Assembly (NCBI GenBank): GCA_964545715.1
Contig: CAZJHX010000178.1
Span: 1 to 20,647, forward strand
Source of the DNA: CAZJHX01 sp964545715
GTDB taxonomy: Bacteria > Myxococcota_A > UBA9042 > GCA-2863065
Length of the DNA stretch: 20,647 nucleotides
Reading direction: 5' to 3'
The stretch's first letter is position 1; the number at the start of each line of letters is the position of its first letter. The notes below the pieces were generated by a model. It worked only from the letters and a program-made list of their open reading frames with translations, was not told where the DNA came from and made no database searches. The position numbers and the translations under genes were made by a program. This document shows, one piece after another, positions 7,436 through 14,321 of this stretch.

Positions 7436-8740
7436 ATGCGGATCTGGTTGTTGCTGGTGGTGGGCTTCGCGGTCTTTGGCTGCACTGATGACGCGGCGGC
7501 GCCGATTGTCCCGGACGCGACGGTTCCCGACGACACTTCTCTGGTCACCGACGAGGGTGGCGCGGCGGACATTGCCGAGGTCGAGGATGTCGTCACGGAC
7601 CTGGGGGGGGCGGCGGACGTCGCGGATGTCGCGGTGCCGGACGATCCGGGGCCCCAGGACGTAGCCGAACTAGCGGATACAACCGACACTGGCGTGGACG
7701 CCGGAGACGTCGATGAGGCGCCATGGCAGGTGATCGGTGGGGTGATCTATCACGACGGGGCGCCCGCTCAGATTCGGGGCGTGAACTGGTTCGGCATGGA
7801 GACTGCAGACCATGCGCCTCATGGGTTGTGGAGTGGGCGGACCGTCGCGGAGTTTGTGGGGCAGGTCGGGGAGCTTGGGTTTAATGCGCTGCGGTTGCCC
7901 GTGACCCCTGGGAGCATTCGGCCCGGGTTTGATACTGCGGGGTGGGCTCAGAGTGCGGGGTATGCGACCGGGCGGGAGGCTCTGGAGGCGGTGATCGGGG
8001 AGGCTCGGGCCGTCGGGCTTTTTGTGTTGTTGGACTTTCATAGCTGTGACGACGCTCACGGTAAGGATCAGGTTGGGGCTCCGGACGGGTGTGAAGGGGC
8101 CAGCATTACTCAGTGGCACGACGACCTTCGGGCGCTGGCTCAGCTTGGGGTCGAGTACGATAATGTGCTTGGCATCGACCTCTTTAATGAGCCGTGGGGG
8201 CTGACGTGGAGTGAGTGGGCCGGGTTGGTGGGGCCGGCTGCGTCGGTTGTTTTGGATGAGAACCCGGACTTGCTGATCTTTGTGCAGGGGGTGGCCAACG
8301 CCTCGGATAACGGGGGGTACAGCGCGTTTTGGGGCGGAAACATGGTCGAGGCTTCTGCGGGTGGGTTGGACGTGCCCGGGAACCGGCTGGTGTTTTCGCC
8401 GCATGTCTACGGGCCCTCGGTGGCTGAGATGGACTACTTTTCGGCCGGCGATTATCCGTTGAACCTGCCCAAGATCTGGCAGACGCACTTCGCCCATCTG
8501 CACTCGGCCGGGCTGGCCGTCATTACCGGGGAGTTCGGTAGCCGATACGACGACGCGCAGGTGCCCGGGAGCGTCGCGTGGCAGGACGCTTGGATCACCT
8601 TCATGGTGCAGACCGGGCAGACCGACTTCTTTTACTGGGCGCTCAACGCCAACACCGGCGACATCACCGGCATCCTTCAGGACGACTGGCTGACGCCTGA
8701 TCCCGATATCATGGCGGCGCTGGGACCGCTGTTGCCGTGA
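7436..8740 (+). CDS. GH5-type glycoside hydrolase (cellulase family) lipoprotein
   Basis: 434 residues. A short signal peptide (MRIWLLLVVGFAVFGC) ends in a lipobox with C16 as the lipidated cysteine. An Asp/Val/Ala/Pro-rich linker (about 17-94) holds the catalytic domain away from the membrane. The catalytic domain (about 97-432) begins VIYHDGAPAQIRGVNWFG. It shows the glycoside hydrolase family 5 landmarks: LLDFHS (198-203), DLFNEPWG with E252 as proton donor, SPHVYGP with H323, and VITGEFGS with E366 as nucleophile. GH5 enzymes cut beta-linked glucans or mannans; the exact substrate cannot be read. The protein should act at the cell surface. GGTGG lies just upstream of the ATG. Codon use is odd: glycine is mostly GGG through about nt 8350, then GGC becomes common. 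Confidence 0.9.
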   Translation: MRIWLLLVVGFAVFGCTDDAAAPIVPDATVPDDTSLVTDEGGAADIAEVEDVVTDLGGAADVADVAVPDDPGPQDVAELADTTDTGVDAGDVDEAPWQVIGGVIYHDGAPAQIRGVNWFGMETADHAPHGLWSGRTVAEFVGQVGELGFNALRLPVTPGSIRPGFDTAGWAQSAGYATGREALEAVIGEARAVGLFVLLDFHSCDDAHGKDQVGAPDGCEGASITQWHDDLRALAQLGVEYDNVLGIDLFNEPWGLTWSEWAGLVGPAASVVLDENPDLLIFVQGVANASDNGGYSAFWGGNMVEASAGGLDVPGNRLVFSPHVYGPSVAEMDYFSAGDYPLNLPKIWQTHFAHLHSAGLAVITGEFGSRYDDAQVPGSVAWQDAWITFMVQTGQTDFFYWALNANTGDITGILQDDWLTPDPDIMAALGPLLP

Positions 8741-9729
8741 TGCGATACAGCCCACTGATCGCGGCGCTGGTCCTGCTGGCATCACCCGGCTGCAAAGACC
8801 GGCTGGAGCTGCCCGTCACCGCCGCCGGCGAGACCAACAACGTGATCGCAGTCGGAGGGACGGCCTACGCCAGTCTCGGCGCCCTCGGGCTCGGCATCTT
8901 CGACTCGGACACCGGCGAACAGCTCGGTACCGTGGCGCCTCGCGACGGCGGGTCTATCGACGACGTGGCCGCCGCCGACGGGCTGCTCTTTTTGCTGGAC
9001 GCGCAAAGTCCCGGGCAGCTGAGCGTGGCCTCCCTGGCCGATCCGGTCGCGCCCGTGTTCATCGGCGACGCCCTCGACGTGCCGGTCGCGCCCTTCACCG
9101 GGGTATCGGCGGGCGGCGGACGCGTGGTGGTGTCGGGCGGTACATCGCTGCTCACCGTGCACACCTACTCCGCCGACGGCACGCTGGGGGCCGACACCCA
9201 GTCCATCGACCTCGGCACCGGCCAGCCGGACGTTTTGGTGGCCGCGGACGGAGCCCACGCATACGTCTCCACACACTTCGAAGGCGACGACTTCGGGCTC
9301 ACAGTCATCGCCCTGGACGCGGTGGCGGTCACCGGGACGCTGCTCGTGGACTGCGCCGGCTTCACGCCCGGCGGGGCGCATCCGGCCAACTTTCCAATCG
9401 AGGCCGCCCTGGCCGGAGACGACACGCTGCTCATGGCCGTCGGCGGCGGGCTCGTGGTCATCGACGTCAGAGACCCCGCAGCACCCGGGCTCATCCGGTT
9501 GATGCCCGTGGACGTTCATCCGGTCAACGTGGACGCGCTCGGGTCACGCGCCGCTATCGTCGGCTCGGCGCCCTCTCCCCGGCTGGTCATCCTGGACATC
9601 ACCGATCCCACCACGCCCTCGGTCGTCGAAAACCGCGCGCTCAGCGGTCCGCGACCGACCTCCGTCGCCCTGACCGCCGACGCGTTCGTCATCGCGCAGC
9701 ACACCTCGGGCGTGGCGGTGCAGCGCTGA
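8740..9729 (+). CDS. LVIVD-repeat beta-propeller lipoprotein
   Basis: 329 residues from the ATG at 8740, which overlaps the GH5 stop by one base (TGATG), so translation is probably coupled. The signal peptide ends at a lipobox with C18 (LLASPGC). The rest is beta-rich repeats typical of LVIVD proteins: LSVASLADPVAP (94-105), LVVIDVRDPAAP (238-249) and LVILDITDPTTP (282-293). These give a predicted beta-propeller on the cell surface or in the periplasm. LVIVD proteins lack a known enzymatic role and are usually taken as binding or scaffold modules. Coupling to the GH5 gene suggests a joint role at the surface, perhaps polymer binding; that is inference. A GTG at 8737 could also start it. Confidence 0.85.
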   Translation: MRYSPLIAALVLLASPGCKDRLELPVTAAGETNNVIAVGGTAYASLGALGLGIFDSDTGEQLGTVAPRDGGSIDDVAAADGLLFLLDAQSPGQLSVASLADPVAPVFIGDALDVPVAPFTGVSAGGGRVVVSGGTSLLTVHTYSADGTLGADTQSIDLGTGQPDVLVAADGAHAYVSTHFEGDDFGLTVIALDAVAVTGTLLVDCAGFTPGGAHPANFPIEAALAGDDTLLMAVGGGLVVIDVRDPAAPGLIRLMPVDVHPVNVDALGSRAAIVGSAPSPRLVILDITDPTTPSVVENRALSGPRPTSVALTADAFVIAQHTSGVAVQR

Positions 9730-9753
9730 AAAGTCAGGTAACATGCAACGCCG

Positions 9754-11139
9754 ATGGCGCGTGAACACCGGCTAAGCCCCAACGACGCGATGTTCCTGTA
9801 CGGGGAGTCCGACGAGGCCATGATGCACGTCGCCTCGCTCATGCGGTTTGCGCCGCCCAAAGACGCCGACCCCAACCTGCTGCGCGAGCTCATCGAAGAG
9901 GTCTACGCAACCCGCACCCTGCAGCCGCCGTGGAACATGAGCCTCAAGCATCCCGGCTTTTTGCGACATCCAGCGCCCGCCTGGGTCGAGCAGGACGAAG
10001 TCGACATCGAGTATCACGTGCGCCGGTCCGCCCTGCCCTCTCCCGGCGGGGAGCGCGAGCTCGGCGTGCTGGTCTCGCGGCTGCACGGACTGCGCGTCGA
10101 CTTCACGCGGCCGCCCTGGGAGACGCACCTCATCGAGGGACTGCAAGGCGGGCAGTTCGCCCTCTACACCAAGCTCCACCACGCGCTGATCGACGGCTTC
10201 ACCGGCAACAAGATCCTCGCCAGCAGCTTCAGCACCGACGCCACCGAGCGCACACCGCCATTTTTCGCCCACTCCCGCCCCGGCCCCGGCGGGCGTCGCC
10301 CAGGCACCGGCACCTCACCCTGGCGCCGCGCCATGGAGAAAGTGTGGACTCAAGTGCAGGCCGCCGGCGAGGTGGCCGGCTCGCTCAAAGAGCTGCTGGA
10401 GGCCCTGGTGGCCGGCGACCCCGAGCTGACCGGCTCCGTCGTGGCGCCAAAGTCCATCCTCAACGGGCGCATCTCCCGCAACCGACGCTTTGCAACTCAG
10501 CAGTTCGACCTGGCTCGGCTCAAAGGGGTCGCCTCCGCCGCCGGCGGCACGCTCAACGACCTGGTGCTGGCCATGTGCTCCGGCGGACTGCGTCGCTTTC
10601 TGCTCGAGCTCGGCGAGCTGCCCGCCAAGCCGCTGGTCGCCATGTTGCCCGTCGCCGTCCGCGCCAAAGACGATCCCGGCGGCGGCAACGCGGTCGGCGC
10701 CATCCTGGCAACGCTGGCAACCGACATCGAGAACCCCCGCAAGCGGCTGGACACCATCGTCGCATCCACCACACGCGCCAAACAGCGCCTGCAAAAGCTC
10801 TCGCGACCCGCCATGATCCAGCTCTCCGCCCTGACCATGGCGCCGACCGGCCTTCAAGCCATCACCGGCAGCCTGGGCCGCGTCGCGCCTCAGTTCAACG
10901 TCTGCATCTCCAACGTGCCTGGACCAACCGAGCAGCTGTACTTTCGCGGCGCTGCGCTCGAAGCCGTCTACCCGGTTTCCATCCCCATTCACGGGCTGGC
11001 GCTCAACATCACCTGCTACAGCTACAATGGACGCCTGAACTTCGGGTTCACCGGCTGCCGCGACACCCTGCCCCACATGCAGCGTCTGGCGGTCTACACC
11101 GGCACAGCCCTGGACGAGCTTGAGGCCGCGCTGGGCTAG
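9754..11139 (+). CDS. wax ester synthase/diacylglycerol acyltransferase (WS/DGAT)
   Basis: 461 residues, the usual length for bacterial WS/DGAT enzymes. It has the catalytic HHxxxDG motif as HHALIDG (142-148). It also has a PPWE segment (120-123), the GTLNDLVLA motif of the C-terminal domain, SNVPGP, and the closing SIPIHGLALNIT segment. The family joins acyl-CoA to fatty alcohol or diacylglycerol to make wax esters or triacylglycerol for storage lipid, in the cytoplasm at the membrane face. It follows the LVIVD gene by 24 bp, so readthrough is likely, although function is unrelated. The ribosome-binding site is weak. The gene overlaps the convergent beta-helix gene by 4 bp: the palindrome CTAG carries a stop codon for each strand. 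Confidence 0.93.
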   Translation: MAREHRLSPNDAMFLYGESDEAMMHVASLMRFAPPKDADPNLLRELIEEVYATRTLQPPWNMSLKHPGFLRHPAPAWVEQDEVDIEYHVRRSALPSPGGERELGVLVSRLHGLRVDFTRPPWETHLIEGLQGGQFALYTKLHHALIDGFTGNKILASSFSTDATERTPPFFAHSRPGPGGRRPGTGTSPWRRAMEKVWTQVQAAGEVAGSLKELLEALVAGDPELTGSVVAPKSILNGRISRNRRFATQQFDLARLKGVASAAGGTLNDLVLAMCSGGLRRFLLELGELPAKPLVAMLPVAVRAKDDPGGGNAVGAILATLATDIENPRKRLDTIVASTTRAKQRLQKLSRPAMIQLSALTMAPTGLQAITGSLGRVAPQFNVCISNVPGPTEQLYFRGAALEAVYPVSIPIHGLALNITCYSYNGRLNFGFTGCRDTLPHMQRLAVYTGTALDELEAALG

Positions 11140-12068
11140 TTAGGCTTGGATCGCAGCGCCTCAAGCGCCCCGGCTGTCGCGCCGATCACCGCGCGCGCCG
11201 TGCCCGTCAGATCGTCGCCGACCCCACGCGCCATACCCACAGCGGGCGAGGCAGCCGTCGGCCGGTACGGCTCGGTACCCATCGCCTCAAACGCGGGCGC
11301 GCCGTACCGAACACCGCCACCATCATCAAACGCCGTATCCGGTCGCGCCGACAACAGACTGCGCGCCACACGAAAAACCGCCGGCAGCTGCGCGTCATTT
11401 CGAAGCGTCGGCGTGCCCACCACGATGCTGTCCTCAGCGCTGACCACCGGCCGATTGGTCGTCGTGCCCTCTCCACTGAGCGCCGGCGCCGCCGTCCCAG
11501 CCACCAGCGTGCTGCGACGCACCGTCACCGTGGAGCCTTCATCCGCATGCACCAGCGCAGACGGGCTGTCCACCGGTCCCACCACCAGGCTGTCTTCCAG
11601 CGTCACCTTGGCGGCGCCGCTGGTCAGAATGGCTGTTCCCTCGCCACCCGTGTTCTCCACAAGCCGACACCGCTGCAGGTCCAGCGTGCCCATCGCCGCA
11701 TAAACGGCACCGCCGCCCCGACCCGTCGCCTCGTTGCCCGCGATCACGCAATCCCGCAACGTGGCGTGGCTCGTGTTGGCCAGCTTGAACGCGCCCCCCA
11801 TCTTGGTAGCGCCCCCCAGCAGCGTCACGCGCTCCACCACCACGGACAGGTCCTGGTCGCCGACCGTCAGCACGCGATAATCACCGCCCGCATCGATCGT
11901 CACCTCCGATGGACTGCCCAGACCGCGCAGCACGATCGACCGCATGAAGTGGATTCCACCGTCGTAGCGCCCCGGCTTCAAGCACAGGGTCGCCCCCGCC
12001 GGCAGGTCCTCCACCGCCTCGACCAGATCGTCGCCCGGCCCAATCGTCTTCGTGTAGTTGTGGCTCAT
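11136..12068 (-). CDS. right-handed parallel beta-helix protein
   Basis: 310 residues from the ATG at 12068. That ATG forms ATGA with the stop of the calpain gene, so the two are translationally coupled. The sequence opens with a segment typical of beta-helix proteins (AVEDLPAGATLCLKPGRYDGG). It continues in short turns rich in Val, Thr, Gly and Asp, with ladder-like phrases such as ATLRDCVIAGNEATGRGGGAVY and VTLEDSLVVG. This is the pectate-lyase-like fold. No signal peptide is visible, although many beta-helix proteins are exported. The fold alone does not tell enzyme from binding protein. An in-frame start farther upstream exists but lies inside the calpain gene and has no support. Coupling suggests it works with the protease. 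Confidence 0.85.
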   Translation of the reverse strand: MSHNYTKTIGPGDDLVEAVEDLPAGATLCLKPGRYDGGIHFMRSIVLRGLGSPSEVTIDAGGDYRVLTVGDQDLSVVVERVTLLGGATKMGGAFKLANTSHATLRDCVIAGNEATGRGGGAVYAAMGTLDLQRCRLVENTGGEGTAILTSGAAKVTLEDSLVVGPVDSPSALVHADEGSTVTVRRSTLVAGTAAPALSGEGTTTNRPVVSAEDSIVVGTPTLRNDAQLPAVFRVARSLLSARPDTAFDDGGGVRYGAPAFEAMGTEPYRPTAASPAVGMARGVGDDLTGTARAVIGATAGALEALRSKPN

Positions 12069-13507
12069 CCGCTGACGTCGACCGAGCTGAAGTAGGTGCG
12101 GATCTGCGCCGCCGTCAACGCCTTGGGATGCTTGTGGGCCGCCGCGCCCCACGGGTTGTGCAAATGCACCTTGCTACCCTTCACATCTTTCAGGATATAC
12201 GCGTGGTTGCCGTGAATATTGAGGCCCTGATTCAGGTGCCCCTTGAAGCGATACGTGCACGTGGGCGTCACCTTGGCCGCCGGGCCCTTGCCCGACTTGT
12301 ACTCCAGGCTGACACCGCCGGCCGCGTACTTCACCTCGCCCTTCTTCACGTTGGCCCCGGCCAGCGCGTGCTTCTTGTCGGTCTTCTTGGCGCCCGAGTC
12401 GGTCGCCGTACCCGGTCCCACAGCGTTGATGGACACCGACCCCGGCTTGACCTCCGCGTTCTTGCCCTCATGGTCGACCAGGTTGCCGGTCCAGGGCCCG
12501 TCGCCGCTGCCGCGCAGCAAGCCGGTCTTAGACGACTGAGAGATGGAGTTCTTGGTCGACAGCGTGACCGCCTTCTTGCCGGCCAGGTACTTCTTGAACG
12601 TCTTGATCAGCTTGGCCGCCGACGGAATGCCCGGCTCGCTGGTCGTCTTGCCCAGCACATCGCGCATCACATCACCCGCGTCGCCGCCCTTGTCCAGCTT
12701 GTGATAGCCGCCCTTCCATTGGGCATACGCCTTCTCGACAATTGCAGGCCACAGCGCCGTCTTCTTTGGATCGAATTTGTGGTCGCTCTGCGCATAGACC
12801 AGCTTGTCGCCGCGCGCCGTGGTCGGCAGATACGGGTCGACCCACTCGAAGTGGTCCACAAACTTGCCGCTGACCATCTTCTTGAATCGCACGCGGTACA
12901 TCTTGAGCTTGGCGTCCCACTTCACCATGTCCTGGATCACGCCCGGGTTGACCTTGGCAATGGCCCCCAGCGCCGCCATCATAAAGCAGTCCCCGATGCC
13001 GCCCTGATCGACATCCTCCATTCGCGGTTTCGTCTCTTTGACGCCCTTGGCGTTCTTCTTGGCCAGAAACAGCTTGCCCGTAAACTTCTTGTAGACGTGG
13101 TCCTCGGGCTCCGCCTTATTGTCCTTGGTCACAACGCGCGGCTGCGGCTTGAACTTTGCCGCCGGCAGCGTCCCAAGCTTGCCGCCATGGCCTGACCACA
13201 CCTTCACGGTCAATTTGCTGCCGCTGCGTGCCGTGACCTCGACTGCCTCTCCCTCTTTCAGGGACAAGGTGGTGCCGTCAGCCATCTTGATTCGTATTGC
13301 TTCGGTCACCATGCCGAAAACGCCGGCGCCGACTATTGTTGGTTTGGGGCCCTTGCTCTTGGCCGCCTCTTCGCTGGCGCGAACCGATGTCGCCGCCGCG
13401 CCGACCTCATAGTCCATGCCGCGCAGCTGGACGCGCTGTCCTGCCGATGCGTGGGTCGTTGTCTCAGCGGTCGTGGGGGGTTGCTGCTGGGTTTGGGGTT
13501 GGTACAC
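12065..13507 (-). CDS. calpain-family cysteine protease (C2-like)
   Basis: 480 residues from a GTG at 13507; GGAGG 4 nt upstream (13512-13516) fixes this start. The N-terminus is low complexity (Gln/Thr/Pro) and then holds RVQLRGMDYEVGAAA (25-39). I associate this short signature with proteins near extracellular contractile injection systems, from memory and not by search. A basic beta-rich region (about 55-160) follows. The catalytic core has DVDQGGIGDCFMMAAL with oxyanion Q168 and nucleophile C174, then GNHAYILKD with H435, and HLHNPWG with N451. This is the Cys-His-Asn order of calpains. The insert between Cys and His is long. There is no signal peptide. It may be a cytoplasmic protease or an exported effector. 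It is coupled to the beta-helix gene. Confidence 0.9.
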   Translation of the reverse strand: MYQPQTQQQPPTTAETTTHASAGQRVQLRGMDYEVGAAATSVRASEEAAKSKGPKPTIVGAGVFGMVTEAIRIKMADGTTLSLKEGEAVEVTARSGSKLTVKVWSGHGGKLGTLPAAKFKPQPRVVTKDNKAEPEDHVYKKFTGKLFLAKKNAKGVKETKPRMEDVDQGGIGDCFMMAALGAIAKVNPGVIQDMVKWDAKLKMYRVRFKKMVSGKFVDHFEWVDPYLPTTARGDKLVYAQSDHKFDPKKTALWPAIVEKAYAQWKGGYHKLDKGGDAGDVMRDVLGKTTSEPGIPSAAKLIKTFKKYLAGKKAVTLSTKNSISQSSKTGLLRGSGDGPWTGNLVDHEGKNAEVKPGSVSINAVGPGTATDSGAKKTDKKHALAGANVKKGEVKYAAGGVSLEYKSGKGPAAKVTPTCTYRFKGHLNQGLNIHGNHAYILKDVKGSKVHLHNPWGAAAHKHPKALTAAQIRTYFSSVDVSG

Positions 13508-13674
13508 GGTGCCTCCGGAGGTTGTCTTCTTCCACCGGAGAGTTGGGCAAGAACCGGGCCAATGTTCGGTTATCTACCCAGCCCTACCCGACGCGCAGCA
13601 AAAACGCCTCACTGCACGGCCTCCGTCGGTCATACAACCGAGAGGTGACCACCGCGTATCGCGCGGGGGCAACC

Positions 13675-13690
13675 GTCCCCCAACGGGGAC
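13675..13690 (-). terminator. hairpin just past the response regulator stop
   Basis: A perfect six-pair stem GTCCCC/GGGGAC with a 4-nt loop lies 8 nt beyond the minus-strand stop of the receiver gene. It has no T-tract, so intrinsic termination is uncertain. It could still separate the receiver transcript from the calpain operon, whose gene begins 168 nt farther on. Confidence 0.4.
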
Positions 13691-13698
13691 AGCAGGCC

Positions 13699-14070
13699 TC
13701 AGGAAGCGCCGCCCAGCAACGACCGAATCTTGCCCAGCAGCCGCGCGAACTCCACGGGTTTGGTGTCGTAATCGTCGCAGCCCGATTCAAACGCCCTCGC
13801 TCGATCGCCCGGCATGGCGTGGGCCGTCAGCGCGATTATCGGGATACCCTCAGTTGCCGTGGCGCTCTTGAGTATTGACATTGCCTTACACCCGTCGATC
13901 TTGGGCAGGCTCAGATCCATCAAGATAAGGTCCGGACCATCCGTCCGCGCGCGATCGATACCTTCTTGACCATCCACAGCCAGCACGACCTGGAAGCCCT
14001 TGCGTGTCAGACGGCGCGACAACATGTCCCTGTTCAACTCGTTGTCTTCGACTAGTAGAATCGTACTCAT
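13699..14070 (-). CDS. single-domain response regulator (receiver only)
   Basis: 123 residues, essentially one CheY-like receiver domain with no output domain. Acid pocket residues E8 and D9 (LLVEDNELNRDML), phosphoacceptor D52 (LILMDLSLPKIDG), T82 (IIALTAH) and K104 (DTKPVE) are all present, so it should be phosphorylatable. GGAG 6 nt upstream of the ATG at 14070 (14077-14080) supports this start over a longer open frame reaching 14190. No histidine kinase lies in the window, so its partner is elsewhere. Receiver-only proteins usually act by protein contact, for example in phosphorelays or motility. It may or may not be co-transcribed with the calpain gene, which starts 191 nt downstream. 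Confidence 0.93.
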   Translation of the reverse strand: MSTILLVEDNELNRDMLSRRLTRKGFQVVLAVDGQEGIDRARTDGPDLILMDLSLPKIDGCKAMSILKSATATEGIPIIALTAHAMPGDRARAFESGCDDYDTKPVEFARLLGKIRSLLGGAS

Positions 14071-14321
14071 AGAGCGCTCCGAGAAGTCCGCGTGAACCTG
14101 TAGCAATGGGCTTGCCAAAGCACCATTCGCTGCACTGCGGCCCCACCGGACCGCCGACGTTCGATATACCGTCACGCAACGCCACGTCATACCATGTCAA
14201 GAGGCCCGTGGGCGTCACGTTTTGAGACAGCGGTGGACAATGACGCCACCAGAAAAAACGAACCAGCCCGTGACCGCGGTCAAGGCCGGTTTCCAGGCAG
14301 ATGAGTAGGTTGCAGTAGCTG
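14071..14321. promoter_or_regulatory. divergent intergenic region with inverted repeat
   Basis: This 251-bp gap separates the receiver gene (minus) from the large membrane protein (plus), so it should hold both promoters. I see a perfect 7-bp inverted repeat GGCGTCA (14211-14217) and TGACGCC (14241-14247), plus further CGTCA copies at about 14170-14190. No strong -35/-10 pair stands out. Confidence 0.35.

Noticed and set aside
9930..11123. 397-residue plus-strand frame within the WS/DGAT gene
   Set aside because: Arg-rich shadow frame; the WS/DGAT frame has the HHALIDG and SNVPGP motifs.
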